A stretch of DNA of 50,519 nucleotides from Bacteroidaceae bacterium (GTDB taxonomy: Bacteria; Bacteroidota; Bacteroidia; Bacteroidales; Bacteroidaceae). Numbering within the stretch: position 1 is the stretch's first letter; each line of letters starts with the position of its first letter. Under the pieces are notes generated by a model. That model worked only from the letters and a program-made list of their open reading frames with translations. It did no database searches and was not told the origin of the DNA. Location of the stretch: NCBI GenBank assembly GCA_017615245.1, contig JAGAAL010000065.1, forward strand, positions 1-50,519, in the 5' to 3' direction. Both the position numbers and the translations under genes were made by a program. Positions 7,251 through 14,770 of this stretch are shown here, piece by piece.

Positions 7251-7382
7251 AGATATGCCGACGAAGAAATGGAGAAGGAAAGAAGGCACATTGGAAGAGG
7301 GGGGAAAAAGAATTGGTATGGAATTCCTATTTTTAAATGAGGCGAGGAGTTGATTCCGTTTAAAAAGAAATAATATGGATCA

Positions 7383-7403
7383 CCTCCCCCCCCTTAGGGG
7401 GAG
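7383..7403. repeat. CCTCCCCC/GGGGGAGG hairpin, dispersed family
   Basis: CCTCCCCC ... TTAGGGGGAGG forms a strong G+C stem in otherwise A+T-rich DNA. Related blocks occur at 23981-24020, 31562-31586 and 42411-42435, each near a gene end. Confidence 0.5.
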
Positions 7404-7428
7404 GAATAAAGTTGAAAATTGAAAATCA

Positions 7429-7466
7429 GGGACTTTGAGAGCAAATCTCAAGGTCCCTATTTTTAT
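7429..7466 (+). terminator. Intrinsic terminator of the IF2-N cassette
   Basis: GGGACTTTGAGA (7429-7440) pairs with TCTCAAGGTCCC (7446-7457) across a 5-nt loop, 12 bp with one G-T pair, followed by TATTTTTATATTT. It lies 180 bp after the last cassette gene. The A-rich flank also makes it usable from the minus strand, after the flavodiiron gene. Confidence 0.8.
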
Positions 7467-7513
7467 ATTTCCACCACAATATGCTGTGGCGAGATGTTGA
7501 AAACTTTTAATAA

Positions 7514-7550
7514 CTTTTCATTGCGGAATGAAAAGAAATGCTTAGCTTTG
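7514..7550 (+). promoter_or_regulatory. Orphan promoter with a palindromic operator-like site
   Basis: A perfect 9-bp inverted repeat, CTTTTCATT-GCGG-AATGAAAAG (7514-7535), covers the region where a -33 box would be. TAGCTTTG follows at 7543-7550. Downstream, an ATG at 7607 opens METILKIASELSYQMGC and stops inside the 3' end of the convergent flavodiiron gene. The site therefore looks like the front end of a lost gene, or a regulated antisense transcript. Confidence 0.5.
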
Positions 7551-7637
7551 CAGCCAGTTTTGAATTGAGTAAAGAAACATCCAAATACTTACTGAAAAGA
7601 AGCTCGTATGGAAACAATTTTGAAAATTGCCAGCGAA

Positions 7638-8849
7638 CTATCCTATCAGATGGGCTGCTAATTGCTTCAAGTCTTCGATGGTCTTGGCCTTCACGGTCGA
7701 CTCTACGGTGACCATTGGCTCAATGATGGTGATACCTTTCATTGCCTCGAATGCCTCATGCATCTTCTTTCCTGCCATCGGTGCCCAAGAGCCGTTCTCG
7801 ATGATAGCAACTTTGCGATTTTGGTAGGCTTTGATGGCGAGATGATGGATGAAGTCGTTCATGATAGGCATGAGACCGCCGTCGTAGGTTGGTGCTGCTA
7901 CTACAAGACGGTCGTAGCGGAATGCGTCTTCGATGGCTTCTGCCATATCGTCGTGGCGGAGGTCGGATATGGATACTTTAACATCGGGTGCCTGCTCCTT
8001 GATAATGTCTGCCAACTTCTGGGCAGCTTGCTCTGTGTTACCGTGCAGGGATGAGTAGGCGATGAAGATGCCTTGATTCTCTGGTGTGTAACTCGACCAT
8101 GTGTTGTAGAGGTTGACGAAGTAGGGTAGGTCATCGTGGAGTATCGGGCCGTGCAGCGGACAGATGTACCGGATGTCGAGACCGCAGAGTTTCTTCAGGA
8201 GGTTCTGCACCATCGCTCCGTACTTGCCTACGATATTGAAGTAATAACGACGGGCTTCGCATGCCCATTCTTCCGTAGCTCCCCACATTGAGCCGATTCC
8301 TTTGCTGCCGTCGGCTGTGAGTGAGTAGGCTCCGAACTTACCGAATGCATCGGCTGAGAACAGAATCTTCTCGCTTTGCTCGTACGACACCATCACTTCG
8401 GGCCAATGAATCATCGGAGCCATGAAGAACTGGAGTGTGTGGGTTCCGAGTGAAAGGGTTTCGCTTTCCTTCACCACTTGGATGCGACCTGAGAAGTCTG
8501 TGTCAAAGAACCGTTGCATCATTGCTACGGCTTTCTGTGAACATACGGCGGTGAGGGTAGGGAACTTTTCCATCAGCAGGCGGATGTTAGCTGCGTGATC
8601 GGGTTCCATGTGGTGCACGATGAGGTAATCTGGGGTACGACCATTGAGTTCGCGCTCCAGATTTGCCATCCATGCGTCAGTCTTGCGCTGGTCGATAGTG
8701 TCGAGCACGGCTATCTTCTCATCGTCGATGAGATAAGAATTATAGGTGATGCCTTCGGGCACGATATACTGTCCTTCGAAAAGGTCTAAGTCGGTGTCGT
8801 CGGCACCGATGTACTTAATTCCTGGTGTAATGATGTTTGATTCTTTCAT
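7638..8849 (-). CDS. FprA-type flavodiiron protein (oxygen/NO reductase)
   Basis: This 403-residue protein has the standard two-domain layout. The metallo-beta-lactamase-like diiron domain (about 1-250) carries H80-x-E82-x-D84-H85 in HHMEPDHAAN, with further ligands expected in MIHWPEVM and CPLHGPILH. The flavodoxin domain starts at about 258 (FIAYSSLHGNTEQAA, the FMN phosphate loop). Such proteins reduce O2 to water, or NO to N2O, in the cytoplasm of anaerobes, usually fed by rubredoxin or NADH-rubredoxin systems. The rubredoxin-like domain of the rubrerythrin at 14128 could serve, though that is inference. It starts 9 bp after the stop of the TonB-dependent receptor gene, so the two are co-transcribed. 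Confidence 0.95.
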   Translation of the reverse strand: MKESNIITPGIKYIGADDTDLDLFEGQYIVPEGITYNSYLIDDEKIAVLDTIDQRKTDAWMANLERELNGRTPDYLIVHHMEPDHAANIRLLMEKFPTLTAVCSQKAVAMMQRFFDTDFSGRIQVVKESETLSLGTHTLQFFMAPMIHWPEVMVSYEQSEKILFSADAFGKFGAYSLTADGSKGIGSMWGATEEWACEARRYYFNIVGKYGAMVQNLLKKLCGLDIRYICPLHGPILHDDLPYFVNLYNTWSSYTPENQGIFIAYSSLHGNTEQAAQKLADIIKEQAPDVKVSISDLRHDDMAEAIEDAFRYDRLVVAAPTYDGGLMPIMNDFIHHLAIKAYQNRKVAIIENGSWAPMAGKKMHEAFEAMKGITIIEPMVTVESTVKAKTIEDLKQLAAHLIG

Positions 8850-8858
8850 ATTTTTATT

Positions 8859-11228
8859 TTATAGTTCGATTAATATTCGTGCATTGATTTGCCGTCCGGT
8901 GAGGTAGTTCGGTACGGCATATTGGTTGTTTGTAATATCTGTCACCCAATAGTATGAGTTCACATTCTTCACGTCGAGGATATTGAACGCATCAAGTCCA
9001 ACCCAAACGTTGCGGACTTTCCAACGACTGGTACTGCGTTCGTTTTCCTTGAGCAGACGATAAGAGATACCGAGGTCGACACGTTTGTAGGCCCGCATGC
9101 GGAACACTTGCTTCTCGCGTCCCGTATGTGGAGGTCCGAATGGGAGTCCGTCGGCATAGTGGCCCTTGACGGTTACCTTCCATTTGTCGGTGTTGGGGAA
9201 GTAGTCGGAGAAGAGCATGTTGAAATTGATGAGCTGGTCGGTCGGACGTGGTACGGTCTTGCCGTGAATCTTTTCCTTTGTCGACATAATGCCGATGCTG
9301 ACCCAAGAATCGGTTTTCGGCACGAATTCTCCGTATATTTTCAGGTCAAGTCCAAGGGCATAGCCGGTTGCGCAGTTTTCGCCGTAATAGGAAAGGCGTA
9401 CGTTGTCGACGTTGTAAGGGTTGATGTCTGACAGAATCTTATAGTATGCTTCGCCTGTAGCCTTGAACGGACGGTTGTTGATGCGGAATTTATATTCCGT
9501 ACCAAAGAGGAAGTGAATAGATTTCTGCGACTTTATGTTCTGGTTGAGAGTGACGCTGCCGATACCGCTTACGTTTGTCGTATCCTTTAGTTCCTTGTAG
9601 AAGGGAGCCTGATAATAGACGCCAGTTGAGAATCGGAAGGTCCACTCTTCGTGGTTGGCAGGTATGAAAGCAACGGTGGCACGGGGCGAGATGATGGTTT
9701 CCTTGTTGTACGACCAGTTGGCAAGGCGCACTCCGTAGTGGATGACGAGTTCGCCTTCTGCATACTCCTTGCGCCATGTATCCTGTACGTAGGCTTCGAG
9801 CCGGTTCGACTTGATGCTGTTTTGTGAGCGAAGGCTGTAGATGAGGTCGAGGCGGTTATCGGAGTGTGGAAGTGAATAGCCTGCAGAGTCGCGCATTTCC
9901 CATTCACGAACTGATTCGTCAATATGCTCGTTCTTAATGAGTATGCCGTAACGGATATCGTGAGCGGTTAACCGGCTTCGTCCTGTAATTCCAATAGACT
10001 TAACGGTGGCGGTAAGGCGGTTGCGTGCGTGCTCTTTGTAAGTTCCAATCTGGTAGTCGGAACCATCGAGCCAGTATTCACCTTGAATGTCGTAAGTCTC
10101 AGCTTCCTTGGTTTGGAAGGCTGAATAGTTGAGAGTGATTTGGTGCTGATCGTTGAACTTATGGGTCAACGATGCTGCGCCAAAATAGGTGTGAAACTTA
10201 TCCTGCTCCTTTCCATCGAAATACACTTTGAACTCGTGGGCTTGCTCTGCCGTTCCAAACTTGGTAGTACGGTCGGCTGGCGTGAAATTATAGTCGTTTT
10301 GTGCTATATTTCCAATGAGGTCAAAAGTCCATCGTGAGGTTGGACTCCAAGAAATATATGTCTGATAATCAAGGTCACGAGGGTCGTACTCTCCATGGGT
10401 ATCGGTAGTACCGAGGAGGTTCTTTGTGGTTTTGTGGCGAACAGCATGGGTCATCGAGAATCGCTTCGTGCCATAACCAACATAAGCAGCTGCTCCAAGG
10501 AGCGATGCTGAGGCTGACGCTTCGAGTTGGGTGGGGCGTTTATAAGTGATATCGAGCACGCTCGACATCTTGTCGCCGTAGTTAGCATCGAATCCACCCG
10601 CGGAGAACTGTACTTTTTCCACCATATCGGGGTTGATGACCGAGAGTCCTTCCTGTTGTCCAGAACGGATTAAGAGTGGACGATATACCTCGATACCATT
10701 GATATAGACGGAGTTCTCGTCGAAAGAGCCTCCGCGGACGTTATATTGATTAGAGAGTTCGTTGTGTGTGCTCACGCCTGCTTGAGTGGCGATAATTTGT
10801 TCAATACCCTGACCTGATGCATTACCCATGTGTTTTACATCGTTCAGGTTTACGTCGGTCATAGCGTTGGTCTGGGTACGGACTTCTTTGATTTCCACCA
10901 CATCGATATCGAAATTGAGGTTTGGCAGCATGATATCAAGCTGTACGGTGTCACGTGGCTCTTTCAATGTCCGCTTCCGTGTCTGATAACCTACCATCGA
11001 GAATACGACGGTGAGCGAGTCGGCTGCATTGCATTTCAATTCGTATCGTCCCTTCAGGTCGGTGTGCGTGCCGACAAGGCTTTCACCTTCGATGCCTACA
11101 GTAGCCAGTTCGATGGGCTGTCGATTGTCGTCGACCACGGTTCCGCGGATGGTCACCTTCCTCTGAGCGTTGATGCAGAGTGTAGTGAGCATCATAACCA
11201 TCATCACTATAATATATCGTTGTTTCAT
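8859..11228 (-). CDS. TonB-dependent receptor with carboxypeptidase-regulatory-like N-domain
   Basis: This 789-residue protein begins with a signal peptide (MKQRYIIVMMVMMLTTLCINAQ). A carboxypeptidase-D-regulatory-like domain follows (about 25-105; GTVVDDNRQPIELATVGIEG), then the plug (about 115-235; ASGQGIEQIIATQAGVSTHN and NVRGGSFDENSVYINGIEV) and an outer-membrane beta-barrel to the end. It ends ARILIEL without the usual terminal aromatic residue. The substrate is unknown. It is not paired with a SusD gene, so glycan uptake is not implied; metal, heme or a siderophore is possible. It heads an operon with the flavodiiron gene. The 184 bp before it, shared with the divergent uxaB-like gene, contain a direct AAAACGTC repeat and a GGAG 9 nt before the ATG. 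Confidence 0.93.
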   Translation of the reverse strand: MKQRYIIVMMVMMLTTLCINAQRKVTIRGTVVDDNRQPIELATVGIEGESLVGTHTDLKGRYELKCNAADSLTVVFSMVGYQTRKRTLKEPRDTVQLDIMLPNLNFDIDVVEIKEVRTQTNAMTDVNLNDVKHMGNASGQGIEQIIATQAGVSTHNELSNQYNVRGGSFDENSVYINGIEVYRPLLIRSGQQEGLSVINPDMVEKVQFSAGGFDANYGDKMSSVLDITYKRPTQLEASASASLLGAAAYVGYGTKRFSMTHAVRHKTTKNLLGTTDTHGEYDPRDLDYQTYISWSPTSRWTFDLIGNIAQNDYNFTPADRTTKFGTAEQAHEFKVYFDGKEQDKFHTYFGAASLTHKFNDQHQITLNYSAFQTKEAETYDIQGEYWLDGSDYQIGTYKEHARNRLTATVKSIGITGRSRLTAHDIRYGILIKNEHIDESVREWEMRDSAGYSLPHSDNRLDLIYSLRSQNSIKSNRLEAYVQDTWRKEYAEGELVIHYGVRLANWSYNKETIISPRATVAFIPANHEEWTFRFSTGVYYQAPFYKELKDTTNVSGIGSVTLNQNIKSQKSIHFLFGTEYKFRINNRPFKATGEAYYKILSDINPYNVDNVRLSYYGENCATGYALGLDLKIYGEFVPKTDSWVSIGIMSTKEKIHGKTVPRPTDQLINFNMLFSDYFPNTDKWKVTVKGHYADGLPFGPPHTGREKQVFRMRAYKRVDLGISYRLLKENERSTSRWKVRNVWVGLDAFNILDVKNVNSYYWVTDITNNQYAVPNYLTGRQINARILIEL

Positions 11229-11381
11229 TTCTTGCTCCTTAAAACGTCAAAACGTCGTTTCGACTCCTTATATATTATATATGATAACGTAAACTTCCGT
11301 TTTTTATTGTGTACGGTGATGATTCTTTGTTTATTTAGCTAAAAAGTTTAAAGTTCATTGTATAATATCCGTTTTTTTTCT

Positions 11382-11389
11382 TACCTTTG
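11382..11389 (+). promoter_or_regulatory. Promoter -7 box of the tagaturonate reductase/pectate lyase operon
   Basis: TACCTTTG lies 23 bp before the ATG at 11413. The best upstream partner is ATTG at 11357-11360, 21 bp away, a weak match to TTTG. Confidence 0.65.
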
Positions 11390-11412
11390 CACGTCATTTA
11401 AAATATAGAAAT

Positions 11413-12882
11413 ATGAAAGCTCTGAACAAACGTACAGCGCCGAAAAGTGTAGCGCCTGAGAGAATAATTCAGTTTGGCGAGGGAAATTTCCTGCGCTGTT
11501 TTGTCGATTGGATTGTGTATAAGATGAATCGTAAGACCGATTTCAATGCCAGTGTAGTGGTGGTACAGCCTATAGAGCGTGGTATGGTGGATTGGTTGAA
11601 CGGGCAGGATTGCCTATATCATGTGAACCTGCAGGGCCGACTCGGTGGTGAGGTGGTGAATAAGCTGACGCGTATCGACTGTATTAGTCGTGCATTGAAT
11701 CCTTACACGCAGAACCAGGCATTCATGGCGTTGGCAGACCAGCCAGAGATAAGGTTTGTCATCTCGAACACTACCGAGGCAGGAATCGCCTTCGATCCTG
11801 CATGTAAACTTACAGATGCACCGGCATCCTCCTATCCCGGCAAACTAACCCAGTTACTCTATCGTCGCTATAAGACTTTCAATGGTGCAAAGGACAAGGG
11901 TCTCATCATCATGCCCTGCGAACTTATCTTCCTTAATGGCCACCACTTGAAAGAATGTATCTATCAGTACATCGAACTATGGAAACAGGATTTCGGAACT
12001 GATTACGAAGGTTTCAAAGCATGGTTCACCGACGATTGCTATGTATGTGCGACGTTGGTTGACCGGATTGTACCAGGTTTCCCGAAGAAGGACATCAAGG
12101 AAATTCAGGAAAAGATATGCTATGAGGATAATCTCGTAGTGCAAGGTGAGGCATTCCATCTATGGGTCATCGAGAAACCTGAGAATATGTCGATTGAACA
12201 GCTCAAGGCAGAGTTCCCTGCAGAGAAAGCTGGATTGCACGTGCTAATTGCAGAGAGCGAGAAACCATATCACGAGCGGAAAGTGACGTTGCTGAATGGT
12301 CCGCATACTGTGCTCAGCCCGGTAGCGTTCCTTAGCGGTATTAATATCGTTCGCGATGCTTGTAACGACCCTGTGGTTGGTAAATATATCCACAAAGTGC
12401 AGTTTGACGAGTTGATGCAGACGCTCAATCTTCCGATGGATGAACTGCAGCAATTTGCTGCTGACGTACTTGAACGCTTTAACAATCCGTATGTCGACCA
12501 TCAGGTAACGAGCATCATGCTCAATTCGTTCCCTAAATATGAAACGCGCGACCTGCCTGGTCTCAAGACCTATCTCGAACGCAAGGGCGAACTGCCGCAG
12601 GGCCTGGTATTCGGACTTGCCGCCATTATCACATATTACAAAGGTGGTAAACGAGCTGATGGTGCCGAAATCATTCCGAACGATGCTCCCGAGATTATGC
12701 AACTGTTGAAAGACCTTTGGGCTACAGGCGATACACAGAAAGTGGCAGAAGGAGTGCTCGCAGCCGAGAATATCTGGCACGAGAACCTCAATGCTATCCC
12801 TGGCCTTACAGCCCTTGTTAAGGCCGACCTCGATAAGATTCAGCAACTCGGAATGCTGGAAGCAGTCAAGACCATCCTTTAG
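11413..12882 (+). CDS. uxaB: Tagaturonate reductase (altronate oxidoreductase), mannitol dehydrogenase family
   Basis: This 489-residue protein belongs to the long-chain mannitol dehydrogenase family. The nucleotide-binding N-terminus reads RIIQFGEGNFLRCFVDWIV, and later motifs include VISNTTEAGIAF, LIIMPCELIFLNG, VDRIVPGFP and the catalytic-region KVTLLNGPHTVLSPVAFLSG (lysine and histidine as expected). UxaB reduces D-tagaturonate to D-altronate with NADH, a step in galacturonate breakdown. Length matches family members. A pectate lyase gene follows 31 bp downstream, which supports a role in pectin use; a KDPG aldolase later in the pathway lies at 40741. No other uxa genes are present in the window. 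Confidence 0.93.
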   Translation: MKALNKRTAPKSVAPERIIQFGEGNFLRCFVDWIVYKMNRKTDFNASVVVVQPIERGMVDWLNGQDCLYHVNLQGRLGGEVVNKLTRIDCISRALNPYTQNQAFMALADQPEIRFVISNTTEAGIAFDPACKLTDAPASSYPGKLTQLLYRRYKTFNGAKDKGLIIMPCELIFLNGHHLKECIYQYIELWKQDFGTDYEGFKAWFTDDCYVCATLVDRIVPGFPKKDIKEIQEKICYEDNLVVQGEAFHLWVIEKPENMSIEQLKAEFPAEKAGLHVLIAESEKPYHERKVTLLNGPHTVLSPVAFLSGINIVRDACNDPVVGKYIHKVQFDELMQTLNLPMDELQQFAADVLERFNNPYVDHQVTSIMLNSFPKYETRDLPGLKTYLERKGELPQGLVFGLAAIITYYKGGKRADGAEIIPNDAPEIMQLLKDLWATGDTQKVAEGVLAAENIWHENLNAIPGLTALVKADLDKIQQLGMLEAVKTIL

Positions 12883-12913
12883 GCGAAATCCCGTAATAAC
12901 GACATAACGAAAG

Positions 12914-14035
12914 ATGAGAAAGTCAATAGTTCTTCTCCTTTTCGTGATATGCACGACCTTGTCGGCTCAGATACCAGTCGACACGGTCGCTTTCGTTCCT
13001 ATGTCGTGGAACCAAGCCCGACGCCAGACTAAGTATGAGTGGTTTGTGTCGAAGCAGGCCAAAGCAATAGCCGACAGCATCGTGAAGTACCAGCTCCCCA
13101 CAGGTGGTTGGGTGAAGAATCAGGACTGGGGCTTGAACCCTGATAGTGTCTATATCAGCCAATGCATAGAGACAGGTATAGGCGGAACCATCGACAACGG
13201 TGCAACGTATCATGAGATGGAGTTCCTCGCCAAGATGTACTATTACACGAACCTCGTCGAGTACCGTATAGCTTTCCTTAATGGTCTCGAATATTTGCTT
13301 AGGATGCAGTATCCGAATGGAGGATGGCCGCAATTTTATCCCGCCCGAGGCCCCGACCATTATTCCAGCCATATCACCTTCAACGATGATGCTATGGTCA
13401 ACGTTATGAAGTTTCTTCTCGACATCTCGCGCAACGTAGAACCTTATGATATGCTTTGGCTCAAACCCGAACAGCGTGAGATTTGCAAAAAAGCATACGA
13501 TCGAGGTGTGGAGTGCATCCTCAATTGCCAAATCATGGTCGACGGGCAACCTACTGTATGGTGTCAACAACATGACGAGTACACACTAAAGCCCGCCCAA
13601 GCCCGAGCTTACGAACTTCCATCTTACTGCGGTGCAGGTGAGACTGTCACCATTATTGACCTGCTGCTTTCCCTGCCCAATCCTGACGAGCGACTTATCC
13701 TTGCCATTGATGGAGCTATTCGTTGGCTTGAAAACCATAAGATTGAGGGAAAAGCTATCGAACGTTTCACAAACGACCAAGGTCAGCCGGACATCCGTCT
13801 TATTGATAAACCAGGTGCTCCGGCACTATGGGCACGGTTTTACGATCTTGTTAATGGTGAGCCGCTATTTTGTGGACGAGATGGAATTCCCCGTAAACAT
13901 ATTGAGGAGATAGAATACGAACGTCGAACTGGTTACAGTTGGTTCGGTACCCAACCCCAGCACCTCATCGACCTTTACAAAGACTGGTCTGCCAGGGTTC
14001 TCGACCAATATATTTTAATCGACGATGAAAAATAA
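12914..14035 (+). CDS. Pectate lyase, polysaccharide lyase family 10
   Basis: This 373-residue protein starts with a signal peptide (MRKSIVLLLFVICTTLSAQ) and consists of one alpha-alpha toroid-type PL10 domain. Supporting motifs are GGWVKNQDWGLNPDS, GTIDNGATYHEMEFLA, YPNGGWPQFYP, TFNDDAMVNVMKFLLDI and KIEGKAIERF. PL10 enzymes cleave polygalacturonate by beta-elimination; the Asp residues of the NDDAM motif probably bind substrate calcium or act in catalysis, from family knowledge. The protein is exported, probably to the periplasm or surface. It is cotranscribed with tagaturonate reductase, linking pectin cleavage to uronate metabolism. No carbohydrate-binding module is attached. Confidence 0.93.
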   Translation: MRKSIVLLLFVICTTLSAQIPVDTVAFVPMSWNQARRQTKYEWFVSKQAKAIADSIVKYQLPTGGWVKNQDWGLNPDSVYISQCIETGIGGTIDNGATYHEMEFLAKMYYYTNLVEYRIAFLNGLEYLLRMQYPNGGWPQFYPARGPDHYSSHITFNDDAMVNVMKFLLDISRNVEPYDMLWLKPEQREICKKAYDRGVECILNCQIMVDGQPTVWCQQHDEYTLKPAQARAYELPSYCGAGETVTIIDLLLSLPNPDERLILAIDGAIRWLENHKIEGKAIERFTNDQGQPDIRLIDKPGAPALWARFYDLVNGEPLFCGRDGIPRKHIEEIEYERRTGYSWFGTQPQHLIDLYKDWSARVLDQYILIDDEK

Positions 14036-14046
14036 TTCACTATTTA

Positions 14047-14078
14047 TTTGGTAGATGAAATAATTTATCGTATCTTTG
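14047..14078 (+). promoter_or_regulatory. Rubrerythrin promoter
   Basis: TTTG at 14047-14050 and TATCTTTG at 14071-14078 are spaced 20 bp, a near-consensus site. The leader to the ATG at 14128 is about 45 nt. Confidence 0.8.
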
Positions 14079-14127
14079 CAGCGATTTTAGGAAATATCTA
14101 TTATTAACAATCAAACGAAGAAAAATT

Positions 14128-14694
14128 ATGGCTAAGAAATGGATTTGCCCAGTATGCGGCTATGTTCACGAAGGCGACACTCCACCCGAGAGATGTCCAC
14201 AATGTAAAGTTCCGGGAAGTAAGTTTAAAGAAATGGTAGAGACTGAAGGCATTCAGTTCGCTTGCCAGCACGAGTTAGGCGTAGCAAAGGCCATCCCTGA
14301 TACAGACGAAGGCAAGTTTGTCCTCCAAGGATTGAAGGATCATTTTACAGGCGAATGCTCAGAAGTTGGTATGTATCTCGCTATGAGCCGTCAGGCCGAC
14401 CGCGAAGGCTACCCAGATGTTGCAGAGGCATTCAAGCGCTATGCATTTGAGGAGGCAGAACATGCAGCTAAGTTCTGCGAACTGCTCGGCGAGATATGCT
14501 GGGACACCAAGACTAATCTTGAGAAACGTATGATGGCTGAGGCTGGTGCATGCGAAGGTAAACTCGAAATTGCTAAGGTGGCAAAGAAACTCAATCTTGA
14601 CGCTATTCACGACACCGTTCATGAAATGGCGAAAGACGAAGCACGTCATGGAGCAGGATTCCAGGGACTCTTCAACAAGTATTTTAAGAAGTAA
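14128..14694 (+). CDS. Rubredoxin-rubrerythrin fusion (reverse rubrerythrin, peroxidase)
   Basis: This 188-residue protein has an N-terminal rubredoxin-type iron centre ([10 protein letters not shown] and [11 protein letters not shown]) followed by a ferritin-like diiron four-helix bundle with ExxH motifs ([14 protein letters not shown] and [10 protein letters not shown]). Having the rubredoxin part at the N-terminus is the arrangement called reverse rubrerythrin. The family reduces hydrogen peroxide to water with electrons from NAD(P)H-linked partners, protecting anaerobes from oxidative stress. It is a single-gene unit with its own strong promoter and a terminator at 14709. It lacks a signal peptide and should be cytoplasmic. 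Confidence 0.95.
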   Translation: MAKKWICPVCGYVHEGDTPPERCPQCKVPGSKFKEMVETEGIQFACQHELGVAKAIPDTDEGKFVLQGLKDHFTGECSEVGMYLAMSRQADREGYPDVAEAFKRYAFEEAEHAAKFCELLGEICWDTKTNLEKRMMAEAGACEGKLEIAKVAKKLNLDAIHDTVHEMAKDEARHGAGFQGLFNKYFKK

Positions 14695-14708
14695 ATAAAT
14701 CTAAACCT

Positions 14709-14749
14709 AAGAGCTGGGGGATGTGACTCCAGCTCTTCCTTCTTTTTAT
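14709..14749 (+). terminator. Rubrerythrin terminator
   Basis: AAGAGCTGG pairs with CCAGCTCTT (14709-14737), followed by a T-rich tract (CCTTCTTTTTATA). The stem has nine perfect pairs. Confidence 0.8.
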
Positions 14750-14770
14750 ATACTTTAATTTATTTTTGTT

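Noticed and set aside
7256-7354. Possible 32-residue ORF after the nuclease pseudogene (MPTKKWRRKEG...)
   Set aside because: No promoter, no conserved pattern, and composition typical of purine-rich intergenic DNA.
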